Part shown: piece after piece, positions 9,015 through 17,438 of the stretch | How the letters are laid out: each line of letters begins with the position of its first letter | How positions within the stretch are numbered: the stretch's first letter is position 1 | DNA from: Gammaproteobacteria bacterium | GTDB lineage: Bacteria; Pseudomonadota; Gammaproteobacteria; Burkholderiales; Nitrosomonadaceae | Assembly: GCA_015709615.1 (NCBI GenBank) | Contig: CP054179.1 | Location: forward strand, 2,046,001-2,110,000 | DNA length: 64,000 nt | Direction: 5' to 3' | Position numbers and translations under genes: made by a program | Notes under the pieces: generated by a model | Database searches by the model: none | What the model saw: only the letters and a program-made list of their open reading frames with translations | What the model was told of the DNA's origin: nothing

Positions 9015-10247
9015 CTATTCGTTAAATGGGCGTTTCACCGGCCAGGCCCAGAGCCGTAATAATGCAGTCGACAGTAACGCCAGCAAGCCGGCAAATGTAA
9101 AAGCGGCCGCTGCACCGTATACCTGCCAAACCACCCCGAACAATAATCCCGCCGGGATGGCCGCGATACCGCTCACCAGATGATACCAGCCGAATGCGGT
9201 GCCACGTTCATCCGGTGACGCATAATCGCTGATCAATGCGCGTTCGGCGCCTTCGCTCAGCCCCATCAACAAACCGTAAGAAATACTGACGATCCATAAG
9301 CCGGGGCCGGTTGTAACCTGACTCAACGCCAGAAACGATGCGGCAAGCGCCGACCAGCCGATCAGAATCAACGCGCCGCGGCCGCAACGATCGGCTAATT
9401 GCCCTCCTTGCGTGGAAGTAACTGCCTTGGCGAGATTCAGTGCTGCCCACAATAGCAGCAGTTCAACAACGCCGATGCCTAATTCATGACCGAACAGCAG
9501 AATAAAAGTTTCAGAAGCGCGCGCAAAGGTAAACAGCATTAATACCCATAAGTAATGCCGCATCGGTTCGGATAGCGCCGACCAGCGCAGCGGCGCAAGC
9601 ACCCGCGGCGGCTCTGCGGATTGACCGGGATTAACTTTGGTTTCTCGCACGCCTGCGCCTAACAGCGCTACCGCGGCAAAACCGGGTAGCGCCGACCATA
9701 AGATCACTTCACTCAAACTTAAATCCGACCACGCCAGAATCGCCGCAGCCGCCAGTGCACCCGCTACCGCGCCGGCATTATCCAATGCGCGGTGAAAACC
9801 GAATGCATAGCCGCGGATCGGCGGCGGCGTCGCATCCGCCACCATCGCATCGCGCGGCGCGCTGCGTAATCCCTTGCCGATGCGATCGATGCTGCGCAGC
9901 AGTAATACCGTCACCCAGGAACCGGCCAAGCCAAGCAACGGACGCGCCAGATTGGAAAGCGTGTAGCCCGTCAACGCCAAGCCTTTACGCCGCCCGCTCA
10001 TGACATCGGAATGCCGCCCCGCCCATAACTTCAGAAAACACGCCAGCGCATCCGCAACGCCTTCGATCAAGCCTAGCGCAACCGGTCCCGCCGCCAGCAC
10101 GGTTGCCAGCAAGATCGGAATCAGCGGCACTACGATATCCGAGGCAAAATCGTTGAAGAAACTGACGAATCCGAGCACGACAACGGTTCTTGGGAGTTTC
10201 TTCGCAGCACCGGAGTTTGCGGCATTAGGTTGATCAGATTTATTCAT
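9015..10247 (-). CDS. MFS transporter
   Basis: The 410 residues form about twelve hydrophobic segments typical of the major facilitator superfamily. The loop between segments 2 and 3 carries SDVMSGRRKGLALTG, a variant of the MFS signature, and the region RIGKGLRSAPRDAMVADA is characteristic of one MFS_1 subgroup often annotated as drug or unknown-substrate efflux. The central cytoplasmic loop and a second half with DRCGRGALILIGW are present, so it looks intact. The substrate cannot be inferred from sequence. It is the first gene of a two-gene unit with the peroxiredoxin, and its promoter region faces the tRNA-Arg gene. Confidence 0.88.
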   Translation of the reverse strand: MNKSDQPNAANSGAAKKLPRTVVVLGFVSFFNDFASDIVVPLIPILLATVLAAGPVALGLIEGVADALACFLKLWAGRHSDVMSGRRKGLALTGYTLSNLARPLLGLAGSWVTVLLLRSIDRIGKGLRSAPRDAMVADATPPPIRGYAFGFHRALDNAGAVAGALAAAAILAWSDLSLSEVILWSALPGFAAVALLGAGVRETKVNPGQSAEPPRVLAPLRWSALSEPMRHYLWVLMLFTFARASETFILLFGHELGIGVVELLLLWAALNLAKAVTSTQGGQLADRCGRGALILIGWSALAASFLALSQVTTGPGLWIVSISYGLLMGLSEGAERALISDYASPDERGTAFGWYHLVSGIAAIPAGLLFGVVWQVYGAAAAFTFAGLLALLSTALLRLWAWPVKRPFNE

Positions 10248-10277
10248 GGCGTGATATTAGCGTAAAATGCCGAATCC

Positions 10278-10353
10278 GCCCTGGTAGCTCAGTGGATAGA
10301 GCAACCCCCTCCTAAGGGGTAGGTCGCACGTTCGATTCGTGTTCAGGGCGCCA
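10278..10353 (+). tRNA. tRNA-Arg (anticodon CCT)
   Basis: A 76-nt cloverleaf can be drawn by eye. The 7-bp acceptor stem is GCCCTGG paired with TCAGGGC, ending in an encoded CCA at 10351-10353. The D arm is GCTC/GAGC, the anticodon stem is ACCCC/GGGGT around the loop CTCCTAA (anticodon CCT, reading AGG), and the T arm carries TTCGATT. This tRNA is a common integration site for genomic islands, and an accessory region begins directly after it. No repeat of its 3' end was recognised farther along the window. Confidence 0.96.
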
Positions 10354-10736
10354 CAAAAACGATAAGTTATAAATGGATGCAATAAATAATGACATTTTAT
10401 TGCTGCTCCATTGCTACCTTGTGTAGTCAATTAAAGCGTTTAACGATAAAAAACTCACGCCATTAGCCATTAGTTTTAAGTATGTTAGTTATATTTTGTA
10501 ATTGCAAATTTGCAAAATATGGATATTGAGGTTTTATTTCCTTTTGGTACAAGTATCTGCGCCTGATAGCTGCGCGCTATTTGATTGTCATCGTGTTTGC
10601 ATAATTTCATACATTTTACGTTAGGCATATCTGCCGGATGTCTTAATTGGAAGCTGTCAGCTTGAGGGAATGAGTGTGACGAGTGACATGCAATTTGAGC
10701 CTTTTTATGAAAGCGTCCTTATTCACGAGAGAATAG
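10354..10736. other. AT-rich intergenic stretch after tRNA-Arg
   Basis: About 380 bp of AT-rich DNA without a convincing gene. No integrase start, no duplicated tRNA end and no strong hairpin was seen. It separates the tRNA from the MITE-like element. Confidence 0.6.
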
Positions 10737-10740
10737 CTAA

Positions 10741-10883
10741 GGAAGCGCTGATTAATTCGGCGAACGTGATGAAGGGCGAGGCGCGCGGAACGCAACAACC
10801 GAGACATATCAATCAGCTGGGCGAGAGGGTGAGTGCCGAGCAACGAAGGGATTCGCTCGTGCAGTCAATTAATCAGCGCTTCC
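10741..10883 (-). repeat. MITE-like element, copy 1 (143 bp)
   Basis: The element is bounded by a perfect 17-bp inverted repeat: GGAAGCGCTGATTAATT at 10741-10757 and its reverse complement at 10867-10883. It is flanked on both sides by CTAA (10737-10740 and 10884-10887), a likely 4-bp target duplication. The interior matches, in opposite orientation, the element at 59383-59525 with roughly 90 per cent identity by eye and exactly the same length. It is too short to encode a transposase. The small open frame across it is a by-product of the repeat. It is assigned the minus strand to express its inversion relative to copy 2. Confidence 0.88.
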
Positions 10884-10984
10884 CTAAGTTTTTAACGTGG
10901 TTTGTAGAGCTGTAGAAATGGAGACTTTGTTTTGACAATTGTTTGATTTCTTCTGAGGAGTTTTATTTTATGAAAAAAAATTTA

Positions 10985-11722
10985 GGGTCTTAGGAAGTTA
11001 AAGCGGGTTTAAACGTAACAATTTAAGAATTTCATGATAGAGATTATCACGGCGATGATTAAAACGAAATTCGGTTTCTTTCAAGTGCAGGTAGAAAGTA
11101 TGTTCGGGCACACCATTGAACTTGGCCAAACGTCTTTTAGCAAAACTCCAGAAAGACTCGATACCATTAATATGCCGCTCGCCACTGGCAAACTCATTGT
11201 CACCATGGTGAACCCTGAAGTGCTTATCAAAGCCGATATCGACCAATCCGTCATAACCACGCCATCCATCGGAATGGATTACGGTATCGGGCGCTACATG
11301 CCCACGGATAATGGCTTGCAATGTCGCTTTAGAGCAATCTGGAACAATCTCTGTATAAACTTTTCCTTGGCGTTTAAGCACACCAAAGACTATTGTTTTG
11401 CCATAAGCGCCCCGCCCCCTTTTACCCCTGACTCGCTGGGCACCAAAGTAAGACTCATCAACTTCTACAGAACCTTGCAGAGGGGATTCAAGTTCGCAAT
11501 TCTGGGCAATTCGCTGTCGTATTTTAAGATAAATGGTATTGACGGATCGGATAGAAATGCCGGTCAATTGGGCTGTGTCAGTAGCAGTAAAATCCATCGA
11601 AAAACATCGAATAAGTTGCCTGAATTTTGCTTCTCTGATTCGAGAACGAAAATAGTATCTGTTTTTAGCATTCATCTCAGAAAGTTAGCACACTTTAGTA
11701 AGTGCTTAACTTCCTAAGACCC
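10985..11722 (-). mobile_element. IS1595-family insertion sequence (IS1016-like size), 738 bp
   Basis: The terminal inverted repeats are GGGTCTTAGGAAGTTAA at 10985-11001 and its reverse complement at 11706-11722, 17 bp without mismatch. A 7-bp direct repeat AAATTTA (10978-10984 and 11723-11729) flanks it; an 8-bp duplication is usual for this family and the eighth base differs or is ambiguous. The single gene inside is a transposase on the minus strand. Intact ends and target repeats suggest a recent insertion. It interrupts the signal peptide of an exported protein. Confidence 0.93.
10998..11675 (-). CDS. IS1595-family transposase
   Basis: The 225-residue protein carries a DDE/N-type catalytic core: VEVDESYFGA with the first Asp near residue 73, IHSDGWRGYD with the second, and HINGIESFWSFAKRR with the Glu, the typical ISXO2-like (DDE_Tnp_IS1595) pattern. 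The short N-terminus contains a helix-turn-helix-like segment (TATDTAQLTGISIRSV) but no full zinc ribbon, consistent with the compact IS1016-like subgroup. It fills nearly the whole element and shows no frameshift, so it is probably functional. Confidence 0.93.
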   Translation of the reverse strand: MNAKNRYYFRSRIREAKFRQLIRCFSMDFTATDTAQLTGISIRSVNTIYLKIRQRIAQNCELESPLQGSVEVDESYFGAQRVRGKRGRGAYGKTIVFGVLKRQGKVYTEIVPDCSKATLQAIIRGHVAPDTVIHSDGWRGYDGLVDIGFDKHFRVHHGDNEFASGERHINGIESFWSFAKRRLAKFNGVPEHTFYLHLKETEFRFNHRRDNLYHEILKLLRLNPL

Positions 11723-12274
11723 AAATTTATTAACCCTATCATGCACAGCAGCTATGCTTTTACCGGGAATGCAATCGGCAATGGCTGAGAGCGTAGCTGT
11801 AGAAGGTAAGGCTATTTTCATCGTCGATAACAGCGTGGCTGGATCACAAATCGTCGTTAAAACACTCCCCGATGGTATCCCAGTTTCATGCCTTGCTAAT
11901 CCAGGATTGGGTCTAGTTGATACAGTAGCCACTGATATCGTGATTAAAAACGGTACAGCGGTTGTTACAACCAATAATAATACTACTCATGCAACAGACG
12001 TTAAGTTAGTAGATGTAACCAGCTGTTTAACCACTGTCACAGATGAGCTGAGTAAATGCTATGCGAGTGTCGGCGGTGGCAAGTTGACCATACCATGCCT
12101 CAAATACGGCGGCGACATAATTTCTGTTGTACTGGGGCAACGTGGCAGCTCAATGAACTTTGAATTTGAATCTTACAAACCCAATAAACATCCAGAAGAT
12201 GGCGAAGACTAAGCCAAAGCAATAAAAAAGCCAGATACAAACTGGTCATAATTTCATCAATTATTTTCTGCGAT

Positions 12275-12328
12275 ACAGGTAATCATAAGAATGGAGAGTA
12301 TCAGCCAATCAAATGATTACCTGTTTTT
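12275..12328 (+). terminator. rho-independent terminator of the disrupted exported-protein gene
   Basis: A perfect 12-bp inverted repeat, ACAGGTAATCAT at 12275-12286 and ATGATTACCTGT at 12313-12324, is followed directly by a run of T. It lies about 60 bp past the stop codon at 12212. The loop is long (26 bases), which is less typical, but stem and T-run support termination on the plus strand. Confidence 0.7.
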
Positions 12329-12589
12329 CTGTCAACTAACGATCATTTGAAAAGAGCATAAACGGTATCGGCAAAAATTTTTTACAAAAAAATAACGCAC
12401 AAATCCCTCTTGACATCCCGAACAATCCACAGATTGAGAAAGTTACAAATATCCTATTGGAGTCTTAACATCAGACCAAAAAATATCCCGTAAGTAAATG
12501 ATAATTTAAACATAATTGATATGTTAAATAATTAAGCATTCTAAGAAAACTCCTTAGAAATTTACAGGTTAGTGATTCATGCAAGATGA

Positions 12590-12624
12590 TTATCCACAAA
12601 GTTATTCACAGAATTTGTGGATAA
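12590..12624. promoter_or_regulatory. cluster of three consensus DnaA boxes
   Basis: Within 35 bp there are three exact matches to the DnaA box TTATNCACA: TTATCCACA at 12590-12598, TTATTCACA at 12602-12610, and TTATCCACA on the opposite strand at 12616-12624. The outer two form an 11-bp inverted repeat, so a hairpin terminator for hsdR is an alternative reading. The middle box is not explained by the hairpin. An AT-rich segment adjoins on the left. No dnaA, dnaN, repA or parAB gene is seen nearby. Confidence 0.6.
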
Positions 12625-12670
12625 TAAAAAAACCTCATGTTAAATAAAGCGATAGTCTGATGTTAATTTA

Positions 12671-15532
12671 TCAAACGCTCCCGCCCATCCCTTCGATAAA
12701 CGTATCAATAAACGATTTGATCTTATCGGCTACCCGTTTGATGATTGGTTTTCGTTCCAGTATTTTGGGTTTGAAATTCAGCGAATCGACAATTTCCTGT
12801 TCGCGCGGCAGCCGGTTGGCAAAGGTGTAATGGTTCAGCAATTTTTCCAGTTCTTGCGGATTGATGTTTTCCGCTTTGCATAATTCGCTGAAAGCTTCCT
12901 TTTTGCTGTCCGTCCAATAACTCTCAAACGCCTGAATCACATTGTCGCTGGGTTTGAGTTTCGGCAGGTTTTCTTCAATGAAAGCTTGAATCAATGCGCG
13001 CTTGCTGCGCAGTTGCACTTCACCGGCTACCAGATCGATGATTTCTTTCTGGCGTTTTTTCGCATCAATCGGATCAAGTTTGTTCAAACTCACCAGCAAA
13101 TTGAGGATATACGCGACATTGATTTCATCGCGGTGGATCAGGCTCAATTCAAAATCGACATCTTCCAGGATGGATACTTTCTCGGGGTCGCTGCGTTTTT
13201 TTACCTTGTCATGGATATCCAGGTATTTGCTTTTATAGTCCTCAAATTGCTGCGCTTCCAATGCCAAATCCGCAACGTCAAAATCGGCAAAAGTAGTCAG
13301 GATGTTCTTGATGCGCAGCAATTCGCGGAATTTGGTCACAAACGCCAGTTCCGCGTTTTCATCCGGCAAGGTATCCACGCTGGCAACCGTGGGCGCAATC
13401 GCCAGCAATGCTTCCGTGGCCTGATTGAACTGCTGCACATAAGTTTCATACGGTTCCAGCAGCACCGTTTCTTTGGCGTTCTTGTTGGAAAATAACGCAA
13501 TCGCTTCATCGGTTGCCGCTTTCAGGTTCCTGAAACAAACGATATCGCCATGCGATTTCTTCTCGTTCAGGATGCGATTGGTGCGTGAAAAAGCCTGTAC
13601 CAGCCCGTGATATTTAAGGTTCTTGTCGACGTACAAGGTATTCAAGCGCGGGCTGTCAAAGCCGGTCAGAAACATGTTCACCACCAGCAAGATATCGATT
13701 TCACCATTGCGCACGCGCTTGGCGATATCCTGGTAATAGTTGTAGAACGATTGGTTGTCGTTGGTTGAATATTTCGTGCCAAACAGCGCGTTGTAATCAC
13801 CGATAAACTCATCCAGCTTGTCGCGGCTGCTTTGGTTGATTTTTGCGCCGCTGGGCACATCGGGCGATTCTTCCGGGATCAAACCATTGGCAAGCGGGTT
13901 TTCCTCATTCGCGGCATAGCTGAATATCGTGGCGATTTTCAGCGGGCGGGCGGTTTGCGCCTGTTTCTGTTTGAACAATTCGTAATAATGGATCAACGCA
14001 TTGATGCTGCTCACGCAAAACATCGCGGTGAAGCTGGGCTTTTTGGTTTTTTGCGCGTGATGCGCAAGGATATAATCGACGATCTTTTCCAGCCGTTGCG
14101 GACTATCCAGCAATTCCTTGCGATCGATATCCTCCACCTCGATATCCACCTGATTGGCGCTATCCTTGTACTGATACCGGCCAACATACTCCACCGAAAA
14201 GCGCAGCACGTTTTCATCGCGGATGGCGTCCACGATCACATACTTGTGCAGGCATTCGCCGAACAAATCCCGGGTGGTTTTGAGTAATCCGACACCGTTA
14301 TTGGCGTTGTCGGCAAAGATCGGCGTACCGGTAAAGCCGAACATCTGCGCATTGCGGAAAAAGTTTTTGATGTTCTGATGCACCAGGCCGAACTGGCTGC
14401 GGTGGCATTCGTCGAAAATGAACACGAATTTCTTGTCTTGCAGATGCTTGATCCGGTCGAGATAGTGTTCCTTGACGATAGCGTTATTGAGTTTCTGGAT
14501 CGTAGTCACGATCAATTTCGTGCTGTCATCGTTCAACTGTGTCACCAGATTGTGCGTGTTGGTGGTGGCATCCACACTGTCCTTGGCAAACGCATTGAAT
14601 TCGCGCGTGGTCTGGTAATCCAGGTCTTTGCGGTCGACCACGAACAGCACCTTGTGCACTTTGGGCAGCCGCATGATGATCTGGCTGGCTTTGAACGAAG
14701 TTAGCGTTTTGCCCGATCCCGTCGTGTGCCAGATATACGCATTGTCGTTGCTATTCTTCACCCGATCCACCAGTGCTTCGGTGGCGTAAAACTGATAGGG
14801 ACGCAAAACCTTCAGCACGCCTTCCTCGGTGATCACGGTGTAATGCGTGATCATCTTGGCGATATGGCAGGGCTTCAGGAAAGCATCGGCAAACTCACAC
14901 AAATCGGATAAGCGGTTATTGTCCTTGTCCGTCCAGTAGAACGTTTGCTGAAACGATTGATTCTTATTGTTGGCGAAATACTTGGTATTGACGCCATTGC
15001 TGATGATGAAAAGCTGCACATACTGAAACAATCCGGCACCGGCATCGAACGATTCATGCTGATAGCGATTCACCTGGTTGAATGCCACTTTCAGTTCCGC
15101 ACCGCGCCGTTTGAGTTCGATCTGCACCAGCGGCAAACCGTTGATCAGGATGGTCACGTCGTAACGGTTCTTGCGTTTGCCCGCCATGCTGACTTGGTTG
15201 GTCACCTGAAACTCGTTCATACACCAATCGTCGCAGTTCAGAAAACTGATATAGACGGTTTCCGCCGTGTTGCCGTTGGCGGCTTCGCGTTTCAACGCGA
15301 ATTTGTCGCGCAATATCCGCGCGCGTTCCACGATGCTGCCGGTGTTCAAGTGGTTCAGAATGCGCCCGAATTCCGCTTGCGTGAGCTGGATATCGCCGTT
15401 GTGGATTTCCAGTTGGCGCTTGAGGTTGGCGAGCATGGCCGCTTCATCGCCGATGCGCACGTGCGCATATTCCATGCGCTCAAGCTGTTCGATCAAACCT
15501 TGTTCCAGGGCAAATTCGGATTGGGTCGCCAT
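12671..15532 (-). CDS. hsdR: type I restriction enzyme subunit R
   Basis: This is the motor and nuclease subunit of a type I restriction system; with HsdM and HsdS it translocates and cuts unmethylated foreign DNA. The 953 residues contain an N-terminal PD-(D/E)xK nuclease core (Asp125, then Glu139-Leu-Lys141 in IELKRRG). The SF2 helicase motor has Walker A GSGKT (272-276), DECH (374-377) and FGFTGTP just after, with a C-terminal helical region for holding the complex. Its ATG overlaps the mazF stop codon by one base (TAATG), implying translational coupling. No frameshift is visible. It is the last gene of the operon, with the DnaA-box hairpin downstream. Confidence 0.96.
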   Translation of the reverse strand: MATQSEFALEQGLIEQLERMEYAHVRIGDEAAMLANLKRQLEIHNGDIQLTQAEFGRILNHLNTGSIVERARILRDKFALKREAANGNTAETVYISFLNCDDWCMNEFQVTNQVSMAGKRKNRYDVTILINGLPLVQIELKRRGAELKVAFNQVNRYQHESFDAGAGLFQYVQLFIISNGVNTKYFANNKNQSFQQTFYWTDKDNNRLSDLCEFADAFLKPCHIAKMITHYTVITEEGVLKVLRPYQFYATEALVDRVKNSNDNAYIWHTTGSGKTLTSFKASQIIMRLPKVHKVLFVVDRKDLDYQTTREFNAFAKDSVDATTNTHNLVTQLNDDSTKLIVTTIQKLNNAIVKEHYLDRIKHLQDKKFVFIFDECHRSQFGLVHQNIKNFFRNAQMFGFTGTPIFADNANNGVGLLKTTRDLFGECLHKYVIVDAIRDENVLRFSVEYVGRYQYKDSANQVDIEVEDIDRKELLDSPQRLEKIVDYILAHHAQKTKKPSFTAMFCVSSINALIHYYELFKQKQAQTARPLKIATIFSYAANEENPLANGLIPEESPDVPSGAKINQSSRDKLDEFIGDYNALFGTKYSTNDNQSFYNYYQDIAKRVRNGEIDILLVVNMFLTGFDSPRLNTLYVDKNLKYHGLVQAFSRTNRILNEKKSHGDIVCFRNLKAATDEAIALFSNKNAKETVLLEPYETYVQQFNQATEALLAIAPTVASVDTLPDENAELAFVTKFRELLRIKNILTTFADFDVADLALEAQQFEDYKSKYLDIHDKVKKRSDPEKVSILEDVDFELSLIHRDEINVAYILNLLVSLNKLDPIDAKKRQKEIIDLVAGEVQLRSKRALIQAFIEENLPKLKPSDNVIQAFESYWTDSKKEAFSELCKAENINPQELEKLLNHYTFANRLPREQEIVDSLNFKPKILERKPIIKRVADKIKSFIDTFIEGMGGSV

Positions 15533-15912
15533 TAAAGCTGGATGATTTGATTCAAGCGTTCACAAACCTGCACAAACAAACTATCGCCAAGCTTGCCCAG
15601 TGGATGCGGTCTTGCACTGCATACCCGCCAATCAAACGATTTGGGTTGATGGCATAGCACATAGCTGGTCTGCTCAATCTTGCGCTTAGGCGCCTTGCCC
15701 ACCGCCACAGCAAAAGGATTATCGGCGTTGTATGCCGCCGTGGTCATTGGCAAACCGATCACCAGCGAAGTTTTGCCGTTGAATATCTTGGGAGACAGCA
15801 CCAGAAAAGGGTGAATATCGCGCATTTCCTGCCCGGCCTGCGGATTGCAGTCAATCCAGATAATATCCTGACGATCGGGTACCCACAAAACGGTACCGCT
15901 GATTTCAGTCAT
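15532..15912 (-). CDS. mazF: MazF/PemK-family toxin (mRNA interferase)
   Basis: The 126-residue protein has the PemK/MazF fold: RQDIIWIDCNPQAGQEM near the N-terminus, then RDIHPFLVLSPKIFNGKTSLVIGLPMT, and a conserved beta-strand region around SYVLCHQPKSFDW. MazF toxins cut single-stranded mRNA at short sequence motifs and are silenced by a MazE-type antitoxin, here encoded seven bases upstream. The gene is embedded in a restriction-modification operon, between hsdS/mazE and hsdR, all on the same strand. Its stop codon overlaps the hsdR start. Cleavage specificity cannot be told from sequence. Confidence 0.88.
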   Translation of the reverse strand: MTEISGTVLWVPDRQDIIWIDCNPQAGQEMRDIHPFLVLSPKIFNGKTSLVIGLPMTTAAYNADNPFAVAVGKAPKRKIEQTSYVLCHQPKSFDWRVCSARPHPLGKLGDSLFVQVCERLNQIIQL

Positions 15913-15918
15913 TAACGG

Positions 15919-16173
15919 CTACCATTTTTCCGCACCCAGGCGCTGATTGGCCGCCATTGCTTCGCCGCCATGCCGGGCCGGATCGAATTGCTCCAAGCGC
16001 TGCTCCAGGGTCAGTGGTTCATCCCGCACCGGCGTGATGATGATCTGACCATTGGAGGCGGTGAGCTTCACTCGTTGATCCACGTGCACATGCGCTTCCC
16101 GTGCAATCGCAGCGGGCAGGCGCACCCCAAGATTATTGCCCCATTGTTTAATGTCCAGAATAACGTCTTTCAT
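15919..16173 (-). CDS. mazE: MazE/AbrB-type antitoxin
   Basis: The 84-residue protein begins with a swapped-hairpin AbrB DNA-binding domain: IKQWGNNLGVRLPAAIAREAHVHVDQRVKLT, close to the MazE signature. The C-terminal part, rich in Glu, Gln and Arg, would be the flexible toxin-binding tail. It ends six bases before mazF. Antitoxins of this type usually repress their own promoter, so the 66 bp between it and hsdS may hold an operator and a second promoter (inference). Confidence 0.9.
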   Translation of the reverse strand: MKDVILDIKQWGNNLGVRLPAAIAREAHVHVDQRVKLTASNGQIIITPVRDEPLTLEQRLEQFDPARHGGEAMAANQRLGAEKW

Positions 16174-16239
16174 GATTATGCTCCACCCACTAAATGTTTA
16201 AACCAAAGCATAAACACAACCTCAGCAGGAAGCAAATCG

Positions 16240-17436
16240 TCAAACGAACATCTGCTGCAACAAGCCTTTTTTGTAGCGTTTCACGGCTTCAAGCTGGGTT
16301 TGCGCTTGGGTGATTTTGTTGTCGATGGCGGTGAGGAAGTTGGCGATTTTGGTTTGTTCGGGGAGGGATGGAAAAGGCAAAGGAATTTCCGAAAAATATT
16401 TATAACTAATTAGCTTTCCATCACGAATGCCTTCAATATTTCGATTTAGTTCTTTGATGAAGCTTTCTGTCTTCATGTAAAACATGAAGAATATTTTATT
16501 GATCTCAATTGATGGTCTTAGAATTATATAGGCAGGACTACAAATTCCTTTATATGCAGAATATTCAATACCACCTTGGAATGATCTAAGGCTAATAATA
16601 AAGTCACCAACTTGAACTACTTTGTAGTTTTCAATACTCTGATCGGTGACAGAAATATTGTAATCGATCATTTCTCGCGGGATGGCGCCGTATTCCTGAG
16701 AAATTGCCAGGATGGGCAAATTTGAATTATGGTTTTTATCTGAAACACTATCGAAGACCTCATTTCCGAATTTTATTTTCCACTCAGGAAACTCCCTCCC
16801 ATCATCATCCTTAAACCTTAACTTCTGGCTGAAAATCTGTTGCATTACGCCTTTTTTGTATTGTGCTAATAAGTCACATTTTTGCGTGAGCTGGGCGATT
16901 TTTTCATCGATTGCCGTGAGGAAGTTGGCGATTTTGGTTTGTTCATTTAATGTGGGAAAAATAAAAGTAAAATTTTTCACATCATTTTTAGTAATATTTG
17001 GATCTTTCCGACTACTAGCAGCAAAGCTTTTCCAATCATCAACACGATAATTTAGGTAATTTAATAAAAAGTATGGATGAACCAATTCTAATTTTGGCAA
17101 TAAAGCTGATAATGCTTGGTTAATTGCAGCATTCCGAGTTAGTAATCCTGTTCGCCCTATTTGATTAAATCCACCATACATAGCTATTAGCACAGTTCCT
17201 TTAGGCAATACCCTAAGAGAAGTCTCGCTTAATGCCCGATCTGTCACTTTTTCCTGTGTATCATTTATAAGGCTGTTATTTAAGTCAGTTGTTTTTACCC
17301 AGTTAAACTCTCCACCAAAATAACCTAAGATCGCACGAGATGGCGTGGTTCCTGAGAGAATCTCAAAAACTTCCCCCAAGGTTTTTGTTTGCCATTGATC
17401 TGTAAATTCCTTAAATCGCAGCTTAGGCACTTTCAT
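16240..17436 (-). CDS. hsdS: type I restriction enzyme specificity subunit S
   Basis: HsdS chooses the target DNA sequence for both methylation and restriction. The 398 residues contain two target recognition domains. Each is followed by a conserved helix with EQTKIANFLTAID(E/N)KI, at about residues 165-195 and 360-390. The DNA encoding these helices includes an exact 29-bp repeat at 16331-16359 and 16916-16944, spaced 585 bp (195 codons). The recognition domains are visibly richer in AT than hsdM and hsdR, as expected of exchangeable modules. The start at 17436 (MKVPKLRF) lies two bases after the hsdM stop; a longer frame to 17487 would overlap hsdM. Confidence 0.94.
   Translation of the reverse strand: MKVPKLRFKEFTDQWQTKTLGEVFEILSGTTPSRAILGYFGGEFNWVKTTDLNNSLINDTQEKVTDRALSETSLRVLPKGTVLIAMYGGFNQIGRTGLLTRNAAINQALSALLPKLELVHPYFLLNYLNYRVDDWKSFAASSRKDPNITKNDVKNFTFIFPTLNEQTKIANFLTAIDEKIAQLTQKCDLLAQYKKGVMQQIFSQKLRFKDDDGREFPEWKIKFGNEVFDSVSDKNHNSNLPILAISQEYGAIPREMIDYNISVTDQSIENYKVVQVGDFIISLRSFQGGIEYSAYKGICSPAYIILRPSIEINKIFFMFYMKTESFIKELNRNIEGIRDGKLISYKYFSEIPLPFPSLPEQTKIANFLTAIDNKITQAQTQLEAVKRYKKGLLQQMFV
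16331..16944 (-). repeat. 29-bp exact direct repeat pair within hsdS
   Basis: The identical 29-mer beginning GTGAGGAAGTTGGCG (plus-strand sense) occurs at 16331-16359 and 16916-16944. The offset is 585 bp, a multiple of three, so recombination between the copies would remove one target recognition domain and keep the frame. The feature spans both copies and the DNA between them. Confidence 0.9.
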
Positions 17437-17438
17437 AC

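Larger units (their letters stand above)
10970..12212 (+). pseudogene. exported protein gene disrupted by an IS after codon 5
   Basis: The gene starts at 10970 (ATG) behind a good ribosome-binding site, GAGGAG at 10955-10960. After codons for MKKNL the IS element at 10985-11722 intervenes. Removing the element and one copy of the duplicated AAATTTA joins codon 5 to TTA at 11730. This restores in frame the signal peptide MKKNLLTLSCTAAMLLPGM, ending QSAMA, followed by the mature part beginning ESVAVEG. The downstream portion (open from 11754 to 12212) has four cysteines in the mature part, an Asn/Thr-rich middle (TTNNNTTHAT) and an acidic end. I do not recognise a family. The interrupted gene probably yields no exported product unless the IS excises or an internal start works. 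Confidence 0.85.
12213..12670. other. AT-rich intergenic region between disrupted gene and hsdR
   Basis: About 460 bp without a gene. It holds a terminator at 12275-12328, a very AT-rich segment (about 12360-12590) with a small inverted repeat TCTAAG/CTTAGA at 12540-12558, and a cluster of three DnaA boxes at 12590-12624, both listed or discussed separately. Confidence 0.7.

Noticed and set aside
10278..10353. Duplicate of the tRNA-Arg 3' end as an island attachment site
   Set aside because: I looked for a repeat of TTCGATTCGTGTTCAGGGCG along the accessory block and found none, and there is no integrase gene.
10670..10915. 81-codon plus-strand frame after the tRNA
   Set aside because: Most of it is the 143-bp repeat, whose other copy is non-coding and reversed. 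The frame is a by-product.
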